Of a DNA stretch of 51,879 nt, positions 22,338 through 28,860 are shown piece after piece. The notes beneath the pieces were generated by a model. It had not been told where the DNA came from. It did no database searches and saw nothing but the letters and a program-made list of their open reading frames with translations. Position numbers and translations under genes: made by a program. How positions within the stretch are numbered: the first letter of the stretch is position 1; each line of letters opens with the position of its first letter. Source of the DNA: a virus; IMG/VR virus record IMGVR_UViG_3300042691_041667, positions 1 through 51,879 of that record. The stretch is one strand, 5' to 3'.

Positions 22338-22684
22338 GCAACGGACGCCACCTCATTCTTGATCTCTATGAATGTGATCAAGCTATTCTTGATGACTACG
22401 AGGAGCTTGAGCGGTTGCTTGAGGTGGCCCTCAATATGGCGGGCGCAAATATCTTGCGTATTTTTGGTGAAAAATTTCAGCCGCAAGGGGTCACACTCCT
22501 TGCGTTGCTGGCAGAATCCCATGCATCTATCCACTCATGGCCCGAGTTGGGCTATGCAGCCATCGATCTCTATACTTGTGGTAACACAACGAATACCCAC
22601 AAGGCTGCCGAATTCCTAAAAACTAAACTCAAATCAAAACGATCAGAGGAAAAAGAACTGGTACGGTCTACAACTCCTCAATAA
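22334..22684 (+). CDS. speD: S-adenosylmethionine decarboxylase
   Basis: The 116-residue protein is a bacterial-type AdoMet decarboxylase proenzyme. LAESHASIHSWPE at residues 59-71 has the self-cleavage site between Glu61 and Ser62, where the pyruvoyl group forms, with His67 as catalytic residue; DLYTCGN at 78-84 has the catalytic cysteine. It makes decarboxylated AdoMet for spermidine synthesis. speD is a known cyanophage metabolic gene. The start is TTG at 22334, overlapping the primase TGA (TTGA); no ATG in frame would keep the fold. A C-terminal charged tail of about 20 residues goes beyond the conserved domain. Confidence 0.92.
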   Translation: MSNGRHLILDLYECDQAILDDYEELERLLEVALNMAGANILRIFGEKFQPQGVTLLALLAESHASIHSWPELGYAAIDLYTCGNTTNTHKAAEFLKTKLKSKRSEEKELVRSTTPQ

Positions 22685-22688
22685 TTCG

Positions 22689-22726
22689 TATACTATCTTC
22701 AGTCAGTAACTATTTAAATGACTGAA
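22689..22726 (+). promoter_or_regulatory. -10 box and start-codon hairpin before the glycosyltransferase
   Basis: TATACT at 22689-22694 is a good -10 box without a clear -35 partner. TTCAGTCA (22698-22705) pairs over 8 bp with TGACTGAA (22719-22726), so the second and third bases of the ATG at 22718 lie in the stem. Transcripts coming from speD would carry the full hairpin and could be poorly translated, while a start near 22701 would disrupt it. Confidence 0.45.
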
Positions 22727-23992
22727 AATAAGCCCAAGCTTTTGTGGGTAGGTGACATTGTTGCTACCACTGGTTTTGCTCGTGTTACCGAAAACGTACT
22801 GAGCCGTCTGAAAGATCGGTATGAGATCCACGTTCTTGGCTGCAACTGGCACGGAGACTATACTCCGTTGCAACAGGAGTACTTCATGTACCCTGCCGCC
22901 AACATGTACCAGAACCAACCTTTTGGTGAGGCGCGGATTCGTGAAATTACAGAACGGGTGCGGCCCGACGTAATCTTTACAATCAATGACTGTTGGATCA
23001 TTAATAATCAATGGTCTCAAGTCAAAGATTTGCGCGATGAGATTGGCTTTAAGTTTGTGGGTTACTACCCCATGGACTCCTATGGCTGGTATGGCTGCTT
23101 GACCGAAACCATGCATGAGTGGGACGCAGCTGTTTGCTACACCAAATTCGGGGCAGAAGAGACGTTAAGTTCTGGTGTAGACAAACCAATCTGGGTGATT
23201 CCCCATGGTGTTACCGCTGGTCAGTTCTATCCCAAGGACAAGGCAGAGTGTCGGAAGAGCTTGGGCCTAAACCCTGATGACTTCATTGTCTTTAACGGGA
23301 ACAGGAACCAATTCCGTAAGCGCATCGACTTGACTATCTCGGCATTTGCCAAGTTTGCAGTCGATAAACCTGATGCCAAGCTGTACCTGCATATGGGGCA
23401 AAAGGACCAGGGCTGGGACCTGATGCCGCTGTTTAATCGGGAGATGAGCCGTCAAGGCTTAGATCCAAACGGTCGCATCATCATGACCGCACCTACGCCC
23501 CACGGCCCTTCTGTGCCTGTAGAGCTGCTTAACACCATCTATAACGTTGCTGATGTTGGCATCAATACTTGTAAAGGAGAAGGCTGGGGACTGGTGAACT
23601 TCGAACATGCTGCCTGCCGCGTGGCACAGGTTGTTCCTGATCACACCTCATGTAAGGAAATCTTTGAAGGCTGTGGTCCCCTGATTCGCAACCTGCACGC
23701 AGATGTAGACACCAACTTTGGTCGCATCATGCCGTGCCCTGATGACAACCATCTGGCAAGCATCCTTACGGATCTTTACAACAACCGCGACAAGCTGGAC
23801 GAAGTGGCGCAGAAGTGCTACGACCGCGTCACTGATACCTGCTTTAACTGGGATACGGTTGCAGCTGATTTCAATGATGTGTTCCAAGAGGTGCTGACCA
23901 CGAAGGAGGAGCCTCAGATCAAAACCAGTAAGCGGAAAAAGAAGCAGGAAAAGACTGAGAAGAAGAAGGAGTTGACCGAGGCAACTGCATGA
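22718..23992 (+). CDS. GT-B fold glycosyltransferase (group 1 / GT4-like)
   Basis: The 424-residue protein has the two Rossmann halves of a GT-B enzyme. The first begins KLLWVGDIVATTGFARVTEN and includes FTINDCWIINNQWS; the second starts near DDFIVFNGNRNQFRKRIDLT and includes GEGWGLVNFEHAACRVAQVV, the donor-sugar motif with the conserved E-x7-E type acids. The last 40 residues are a lysine-rich tail without structure. It should transfer a sugar from a nucleotide donor. The ATGA overlap with the isomerase-type cupin gene places both in one operon, probably with the mannose pathway genes. Confidence 0.8.
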   Translation: MTENKPKLLWVGDIVATTGFARVTENVLSRLKDRYEIHVLGCNWHGDYTPLQQEYFMYPAANMYQNQPFGEARIREITERVRPDVIFTINDCWIINNQWSQVKDLRDEIGFKFVGYYPMDSYGWYGCLTETMHEWDAAVCYTKFGAEETLSSGVDKPIWVIPHGVTAGQFYPKDKAECRKSLGLNPDDFIVFNGNRNQFRKRIDLTISAFAKFAVDKPDAKLYLHMGQKDQGWDLMPLFNREMSRQGLDPNGRIIMTAPTPHGPSVPVELLNTIYNVADVGINTCKGEGWGLVNFEHAACRVAQVVPDHTSCKEIFEGCGPLIRNLHADVDTNFGRIMPCPDDNHLASILTDLYNNRDKLDEVAQKCYDRVTDTCFNWDTVAADFNDVFQEVLTTKEEPQIKTSKRKKKQEKTEKKKELTEATA

Positions 23993-24330
23993 CCTACCGG
24001 GAGGAAAGGCCCTGGGGATCGTTTGAAACGATCTGCTCGGGGCCCAATTACAAAGTCAAGACACTCTCAGTCAAACCTTATGAACGGCTCAGCCTTCAAA
24101 AGCATGAGCACCGCGAGGAGCACTGGGTTGTCGTGGCTGGAACCGGAACCATCACGGTGGGCGACAGGCAACTGATCGCCTTCCCCGGTACCACAGCCCA
24201 TATCCCCAAGGGCGAGATCCATCGCCTAGAGGCTGGGGAGTCGGAACTCATCCTGATTGAGGTCCAGAGGGGCTCTCAACTGTACGAGGATGACATTACG
24301 CGCCTCAGCGACGACTACGGACGCAAGTAG
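23989..24330 (+). CDS. Mannose-6-phosphate isomerase-type cupin
   Basis: The 113-residue protein is a single cupin equal to the C-terminal domain of type II phosphomannose isomerase/GDP-mannose pyrophosphorylase. It reads RPWGSFETICSGPNYKVKTL, then SLQKHEHREEHWVVVAGTGT with the metal-binding His and Glu residues, HIPKGEIHRLE, and DDITRLSDDYGR at the end. It could interconvert fructose-6-phosphate and mannose-6-phosphate, feeding GDP-mannose to gmd. Stand-alone cupins of this type are usual. Start and upstream stop overlap (ATGA), and a terminator follows 32 nt after the stop. Confidence 0.85.
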   Translation: MTYREERPWGSFETICSGPNYKVKTLSVKPYERLSLQKHEHREEHWVVVAGTGTITVGDRQLIAFPGTTAHIPKGEIHRLEAGESELILIEVQRGSQLYEDDITRLSDDYGRK

Positions 24331-24361
24331 GGCACAGGGCCCACGGGGAGCTGATCTGAGG

Positions 24362-24390
24362 AGGGGGCTGCGACAACAGCCTCCTTTTTT
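24362..24390 (+). terminator. Intrinsic terminator after the sugar operon
   Basis: AGGGGGCTG (24362-24370) pairs with CAGCCTCCT (24377-24385), with one G-T pair, around the loop CGACAA, and six T residues follow the CC. It closes the primase-speD-glycosyltransferase-cupin transcript. Confidence 0.85.
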
Positions 24391-24668
24391 GTGGGTACGA
24401 GTCTCAGGTTGAGACTTGAGTGAGGTGTGCAAGAACAGAGAATAGGACCCTGTTACATCCCCCCCTAAGGCGAATTACAGTTTGAGAAAGGGGTGTAATG
24501 TTAAAAAGTGCAGGGAGTCAGCAAAGAGAAATAAAGTACGTACACTGTGGTCAAGCGGCGTCATTTAACTAAGTATAGAGAATAAAATGCCCCATTCTTA
24601 GTTTTTTCCGCACCCTTGACGCTCCGTGCCGACCCTATTACTATGTTTTTCAGTCCCACGGGAGCCGC
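24391..24668 (+). other. Structured noncoding region with promoter
   Basis: No convincing gene lies here. GTCTCA-GGT-TGAGAC at about 24400-24414 is a 6-bp hairpin. TTACATCCC near 24452 can pair with GGGGTGTAA near 24499 over 9 bp around a C-rich loop. AACTAAG (24567) and CTTAGTT (24597) form an A/T-rich terminator-like hairpin with a T-run. After it follow TTGACG (24616-24621) and TACTAT (24639-24644), 17 bp apart, a good promoter for the gene at 24669. Confidence 0.55.
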
Positions 24669-25028
24669 ATGTCTCGCAACCACAAGGAAATGCCACCCCT
24701 TTGGAGGGTTGAAGAGCTTCTCCAACTGTCTGACCGGTATCCCAGTGGCCTGGAGTGGCGTGTCAAGAAGGCTTGCAACCCTGCCGGTAGCCAAGCAGGG
24801 CGCCTCAACAAGGCAACGGGCTACTACATGATCTGCCTCGACAACGTCGTCTACCTTGCGCACCGTGTTGTGTACTATTTGCGCACTGGCACAGACCCTG
24901 TCAATACTGATGTGCTCCACGAAGAGGTGAACAAGGACAAAGACAACCGAAAAACCTTGGTTGCCAGCAAAAAATACGGGAACAAGAAAAAACCTGACCT
25001 CGGTTGCGTCCAAACCGTCCTGTCTTAA
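24669..25028 (+). CDS. HNH_3-like protein with a degenerate nuclease motif
   Basis: The 119-residue protein resembles HNH_3 homing endonucleases: NKATGYYMICLDNVVYLAHR is the conserved beta-hairpin, followed by VVYYLRTGTDPVNTDVLHEE. In active members the next motif is of the form DHIDGN...NNR.ENL; here it reads VLHEEVNKDKDNRKTL, where the usual DHID pair is lost. A basic tail with KKYGNKKK follows. It may bind DNA without cutting, or cut weakly. It has its own promoter and terminator-like insulation, and its stop lies two bases before the next ATG. The family assignment is moderate. Confidence 0.6.
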   Translation: MSRNHKEMPPLWRVEELLQLSDRYPSGLEWRVKKACNPAGSQAGRLNKATGYYMICLDNVVYLAHRVVYYLRTGTDPVNTDVLHEEVNKDKDNRKTLVASKKYGNKKKPDLGCVQTVLS

Positions 25029-25030
25029 CC

Positions 25031-25693
25031 ATGGCAAACCTTCATCGTTCCGCAAAAAAAGTAGCGGAAGCTACAAACTTTCGCTTTGTTCAAGCTATTG
25101 ATGCGTTAAGCGATGATGAGTTGGATAAACGTGGTTACTACAGAGGATTTATTTGCCCCCATGGGCATACAATCCGTGATTCACAGCAGCACTGGTGCTA
25201 TCACTGCGTTCACAAGATTCAATCCAATATCTGTGGTTTTGACATCAACTATATTCACGTTGAGTACAAAGCAAAATACCATAAGCTTTGGCCTCAAGTT
25301 GAAGTAGGTGATCCTGAGGCTTGCTGGACGATCAAAACTCCTGGGCTCTATGCGCCAAAGCGTGTGTGTATGCCCTCCTATCGGTCTGCCTACAGCCATC
25401 AAAAGGCTGAGAACCTGAGTTTCCACAAGGCCATCTACACTTGTGCCTGGGGGGACGTGGGGGCAATGATTGTGACACGCACCTGTGGCAACCCAAGGTG
25501 TGGCAATCCTTTGCATTTGGTTTCCAGCTGGAACAGAGCCTTTCCTCCTGAGAGTGTCTATCCGTTTGAATTGGCTTTTGAAGCGGAGAAACTTATGGCC
25601 TATGGCAAACACAAGGAAGACCCCCTGGTCTTTAATCAAGTGTTTCGCAATACCATAACGTTCCCCAAAGATACAGAAATACCAGACGAGTAG
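25031..25693 (+). CDS. Zinc-binding His-Me-finger-like phage protein
   Basis: The 220-residue protein has one zinc site in ICPHGHTIRDSQQHWCYHCV at about residue 38 and a second in TRTCGNPRCGNPLHLVSSWN at about 150. The latter matches the zinc-binding loop of His-Me finger homing endonucleases (CxxxxCxxPxHL). The middle part (CWTIKTPGLYAPKR and FHKAIYTCAWG) also fits that fold. Whether it has nuclease activity cannot be told. It follows the HNH_3-like gene by two bases and shares its promoter. Start ATG 25031 is preceded by no strong ribosome binding site. Confidence 0.55.
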   Translation: MANLHRSAKKVAEATNFRFVQAIDALSDDELDKRGYYRGFICPHGHTIRDSQQHWCYHCVHKIQSNICGFDINYIHVEYKAKYHKLWPQVEVGDPEACWTIKTPGLYAPKRVCMPSYRSAYSHQKAENLSFHKAIYTCAWGDVGAMIVTRTCGNPRCGNPLHLVSSWNRAFPPESVYPFELAFEAEKLMAYGKHKEDPLVFNQVFRNTITFPKDTEIPDE

Positions 25694-25721
25694 AATACAT
25701 CTAAAGGTTTACAGCATATAA

Positions 25722-26462
25722 ATGGCACGTAGTCAGGATGTTCAACGTCAAAGGACGCAGGACAATCCTTTAAATATGGGGCAGTTTAGTCAACTGTCTC
25801 TACGTAATTTAAAGGGAAGCTTGGGGCCCAAGAACCAGGTAATTGGCCGTAGCGATACCAATCAATTATCCTTTGGCGGCTATGGCGGCGGTTCTTATAA
25901 CCATTGGTTTAGTTTTACCATCACTGCCAATGCCTGGATCATTGTCGCAAAAGGAGGCCCAAGGCCTAAATACATCAACGCGTCTGTATACGATTTGAAC
26001 CTGATTCCGATTCAAGGAAGGGGAATTTTTCAAGATGACAGTATTACCACAACAATTGATGGAGAAATCTACAATCCATATGTAGGGCACGTCATGAATG
26101 CCCAGTCAGATTTATACAATACTTTTGATCCAAACCGTCTTGACAGGGGTGACGACAGGTATTACCCCTTGACCAGGGGGACGTATCTCTTGTGTATTTC
26201 AACAACACGCAACGAACCCTTAGATTACGAGGTTGGTGTTGTTATCGAATTTCCAACTGGTGACTTTGAGTTATTACTGGAAGATTTTACGTATATTTTG
26301 TTTGAGAATAATGACTTTATCTTGAATGATCATACGGAATTTTATGAAGGCCAAGATGTTCACGATCATTCCTTAAATGAATGGGACGAAGCATGGCGGC
26401 GTGAGCACCAGGCTGACGACCGCTTTCCCGCCTTCCTTGTACCTTTTGCTACAGTGCCATGA
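25722..26462 (+). CDS. Hypothetical beta-rich protein, possibly virion-associated
   Basis: The 246-residue protein has a polar N-terminus and several beta strands (NHWFSFTITANAWIIVAKGG, YLLCISTTRNEPLDYEVGVV), then an acidic end (DFELLLEDFTYILFENNDFI). The strand pattern resembles pre-peptidase C-terminal or lectin-like folds seen in phage adhesins, but no family is certain. It may be a tail or receptor-related protein. The ATGA overlap at its end couples it to the 46-residue gene. Confidence 0.5.
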   Translation: MARSQDVQRQRTQDNPLNMGQFSQLSLRNLKGSLGPKNQVIGRSDTNQLSFGGYGGGSYNHWFSFTITANAWIIVAKGGPRPKYINASVYDLNLIPIQGRGIFQDDSITTTIDGEIYNPYVGHVMNAQSDLYNTFDPNRLDRGDDRYYPLTRGTYLLCISTTRNEPLDYEVGVVIEFPTGDFELLLEDFTYILFENNDFILNDHTEFYEGQDVHDHSLNEWDEAWRREHQADDRFPAFLVPFATVP

Positions 26463-26599
26463 TTAAGCTCTACAACTGGTTGATTTGTAAATTGTTTAAA
26501 CAATGTCAGATTGACATCAATAAATGCCCAACAAAAGCCTTTAAACAACACTGCGAAACAGAACCATGGGCGCACGAATGTCGCATCTATGAAGATTAA
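26459..26599 (+). CDS. 46-residue cysteine-rich protein
   Basis: The frame starts at an ATG overlapping the upstream TGA and reads MIKLYNWLICKLFKQCQIDI followed by NKCPTKAFKQHCETEPWAHE and CRIYED. Five cysteines in 46 residues suggest metal binding or disulfides. The N-terminal part is amphipathic. The coupled start supports a real gene; no family is recognised. Confidence 0.5.
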   Translation: MIKLYNWLICKLFKQCQIDINKCPTKAFKQHCETEPWAHECRIYED

Positions 26600-26640
26600 A
26601 TAGCTAGACGTAGAATATAAAAATCCACTAAGGTTATCCC

Positions 26641-26805
26641 ATGGAACACCTCAATAAATACCTGGAAGTGGCGCTGGCTGTCCATGCCGCTTGCTCTGCA
26701 ATCTGCGCGTTAACTCCGACTCCCAAGGATGACAAAGTTGTCCGCAAACTCTACAAACTTATCGAGATCGGCGGCTTGATAATTGGTCGTGCTAAGCAAC
26801 GCTAA
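26641..26805 (+). CDS. Holin-like small membrane protein
   Basis: The 54-residue protein has a helix LEVALAVHAACSAICAL, then TPTPKDDKVVRKLYKLIEI and a second hydrophobic stretch (GGLIIGRAK). I remember this layout, with the motif LTPTPKDD, from small phage membrane proteins that are sometimes annotated as holins. The converging endolysin gene 160 bp away supports a lysis role. The helix is short for a classical holin, so the call is tentative. Confidence 0.5.
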   Translation: MEHLNKYLEVALAVHAACSAICALTPTPKDDKVVRKLYKLIEIGGLIIGRAKQR

Positions 26806-26807
26806 AG

Positions 26808-27011
26808 TTAGTCTTCTAAAGCCGTAAACCACCATACACAACCATCGTTGTTTTCAACCCATTTTTTAGTTGCGTAAGCCTCTTCTTTGCTGAGGGTTAC
26901 GCACTTTTTTTCGTCACCAACTTCCCAGCACATATTGATGCGTAGCTTTAAATCTTTATTGCGTTTCACTTTGATACAATAATTGCCCAGCCTGTATTGT
27001 TGCCATCGCAT
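26808..27011 (-). CDS. Hypothetical 67-residue protein overlapping the endolysin end
   Basis: The protein (MRWQQYRLGNYCIKVKRNKD...) has a small beta-rich N-terminal part and a C-terminal helix with KEEAYATKKWVENNDGCVWW. It overlaps the last 46 nt of the endolysin gene in another frame, so it is likely translated from the same transcript. A start at 27029 is also open. No family is recognised. Confidence 0.5.
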   Translation of the reverse strand: MRWQQYRLGNYCIKVKRNKDLKLRINMCWEVGDEKKCVTLSKEEAYATKKWVENNDGCVWWFTALED

Positions 27012-28096
27012 TCCCAACGGCGCAGCCAATTTTTCCGGCTGTACTTAACACCTTTGCCACGAGAGGCAGAATTGCTGACGTACCCTCCATTCACCATATC
27101 AGCTTCACCGTTTGGATCATTGTGCACAAAGCAATCAGGCGTAAAACCTATACAACAAGTCCAATGTCCACCACCGGTGGGATAGTTAATATTGCCCTGA
27201 TGCAGCCAACCGACTGCTACTGGCCGACCATTGCGTAATTCATTTTCCAACAAAGCAGCATTGCCGTTGGTAATAAATTTTGCTTTGAGTCCCAGGGAAT
27301 GTAACGCAGCCAGCTGTGCGTCTTTGTCTGTAGTGTCTCCGTATTTAGCGCGAATTTTATTGTATTCGTCATCGGTTTTTACTAGGCCGTAATAAGCCGA
27401 AATCATCGCGCAGCTTGAGGAAAAACACTCGCGGTAACCTGTTCCAGATACATTATCAAGCTGGTAGAAATAAGGTACAGACAAAGTTTTTGAAGTGACT
27501 GCATCAGTTGTATTGCCACCGGGAGTGCCAAGCTGCCTATCCAGAATCTGAATTAATTTGGTGCTATAAGCTGGATCCGTGGCGTACCCTTCGGTAACCA
27601 ATAATTGTGCGCAGCTATTCCTGCTTGTGGCTCGATTAACACCTTTGTATGTTCCGTAGTCTTTGTACCACCTATCAACTAAATAGCAAGTGCAGGTGTA
27701 AAGATCTGGAAAATCAATAAAACCAGCTTTAATTGTTACCCATTGACCATTAATAAACTCCTGGGTATTGACCGTTGTACCCGATCCCTTGAGACCGTAG
27801 TAATTATGGGCACCTGAAGTGTCTTTACCCCAATTTGATTCAAGTGCCCATTGAGCGGCAACGCATTCTGGGTATTTTGCGCCTGCGTCTTTACCTGCTT
27901 TCAGTACGCCTTCCCAGGTGTTGGGATAAGAGTTTACTGGTGTTGGCGCGGTGCGATACTTAACTGCAAAAGACTCCAGGGTCTCAGATGAAATCTGAGT
28001 CTGGAGCCAATTCCATGCGTTAATTTGGTGCGGCTGCTCTTTAAAATAACGCGCCGCCTCAACAAGTTTAATAGACATCGACCTAGAGCTTTTCAT
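26966..28096 (-). CDS. Modular endolysin: glucosaminidase plus C39-like peptidase
   Basis: The 376-residue protein contains two hydrolase domains. Residues about 60-190 match FlgJ/LytG-type glucosaminidases, with CVAAQWALESNWGKDTSGAH including the catalytic Glu, and YYGLKG. Residues about 205-376 match C39-like cysteine peptidases: SVPYFYQLDN, YRECFSSSCAMISAYYG with the active cysteine, GGHWTCCIGF with the histidine, and VHNDPNGEA. It should cut both glycan strands and peptide links in the host wall at lysis. No signal peptide is present, so a holin is needed. A start at MSIKLVEAARYF is possible. Confidence 0.8.
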   Translation of the reverse strand: MKSSRSMSIKLVEAARYFKEQPHQINAWNWLQTQISSETLESFAVKYRTAPTPVNSYPNTWEGVLKAGKDAGAKYPECVAAQWALESNWGKDTSGAHNYYGLKGSGTTVNTQEFINGQWVTIKAGFIDFPDLYTCTCYLVDRWYKDYGTYKGVNRATSRNSCAQLLVTEGYATDPAYSTKLIQILDRQLGTPGGNTTDAVTSKTLSVPYFYQLDNVSGTGYRECFSSSCAMISAYYGLVKTDDEYNKIRAKYGDTTDKDAQLAALHSLGLKAKFITNGNAALLENELRNGRPVAVGWLHQGNINYPTGGGHWTCCIGFTPDCFVHNDPNGEADMVNGGYVSNSASRGKGVKYSRKNWLRRWECDGNNTGWAIIVSK

Positions 28097-28120
28097 TAAC
28101 TCTAAGCTAGGTGCATCAAG

Positions 28121-28303
28121 TCACTCAACGCCTTCAGTTTTGGTATTAACAGTTTCTTCTAACTCTTCATGCTCAAACTCAATGGTTTCAAGAAGTTGAA
28201 CAAGAAGTTCACCAGCAAAAGCAATGAGCTTCGCGTCTCCAGTGGTACGCGCAGACCCAAAAGAATTAATGGCAGAGATAAGTTCAGACTTTTTACAGGT
28301 CAT
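28121..28303 (-). CDS. Hypothetical 60-residue protein
   Basis: This helical protein (MTCKKSELISAINSFG...) ends in an acidic tail (EFEHEELEETVNTKTEGVE). It precedes the endolysin on the same strand by 25 nt and may belong to the lysis transcript. ATG 28303 is preferred over a TTG at 28312. No family is recognised. Confidence 0.5.
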   Translation of the reverse strand: MTCKKSELISAINSFGSARTTGDAKLIAFAGELLVQLLETIEFEHEELEETVNTKTEGVE

Positions 28304-28330
28304 TTTAAACAAGTGACTTTATAAATACTA

Positions 28331-28654
28331 TCACCAAGGGACGCCTGCTGCGGATGTCGGATTTAACTTCTGCTGGATTTGGTTGTGAAGTGCTTCTTCA
28401 ATAGAAACAACTTGGTCAACACCAATAGCCGAAAGTGTCCAGTTAATAACTTCTTCTTTTGTCAGCTCACTAAAGGGAGTGAAATCATCTGGGTCTGGAT
28501 CACCAAGGCCAACACTGCCATACGCACCGGCAGCCTCACCATTTTCCTCTAGGGAAGCTGTCCAATGCACGGTGTAAATAGCACCGTCAGGACAGGTTTC
28601 CCCATCAGGCAGATGACGCTCAAGCTGAGCAATGTCCCAAATAGTGTTAGCCAT
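28331..28654 (-). CDS. Conserved hypothetical phage protein, 107 residues
   Basis: The protein starts MANTIWDIAQLERHLPDGET and has YTVHWTASLEENGEAAGAYG in its middle and a helical end. I remember similar small proteins (IWxIxxLER....DG.V..vHW......G) next to tail-fibre genes of cyanophages. They are found beside tail genes, as here, but their role is not known to me. It lies downstream of the fibre gene and a 46-residue gene on the same strand. Confidence 0.6.
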   Translation of the reverse strand: MANTIWDIAQLERHLPDGETCPDGAIYTVHWTASLEENGEAAGAYGSVGLGDPDPDDFTPFSELTKEEVINWTLSAIGVDQVVSIEEALHNQIQQKLNPTSAAGVPW

Positions 28655-28702
28655 GACAAATGTTTTTTCTTATTCTAACCCTAGACACATAAGTGTCAAA
28701 GA

Positions 28703-28843
28703 CTAAGGGAACTGGCGGCGATAGTCCTCAAGCCACTCTTCGCCCATCAATTCAACCAACTCTTCGCGGGTGAGATTGTGGATCCAGTTAAGGCAGGCTT
28801 TGAAACGCCGCTCATTTTCCTCAGGAGTTATGTCGCCAAGCAT
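28703..28843 (-). CDS. Hypothetical 46-residue protein
   Basis: The frame reads MLGDITPEENERRFKACLNW and then a helix with TREELVELMGEEWLEDYRRQ. It begins 17 nt after the tail-fibre stop. The pattern of a small acidic helical protein following a fibre gene recurs in cyanophages, where such proteins may act as assembly helpers; that is inference. The frame is open further upstream, inside the fibre gene, but that part is a shadow. Confidence 0.5.
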   Translation of the reverse strand: MLGDITPEENERRFKACLNWIHNLTREELVELMGEEWLEDYRRQFP

Positions 28844-28860
28844 CGTAGTGAAGGGGACTA

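Noticed and set aside
28319-28326. TATAAATA sequence like a T4-type late promoter
   Set aside because: It is on the plus strand where only minus-strand genes follow, and I saw no consistent set of such boxes before virion genes.
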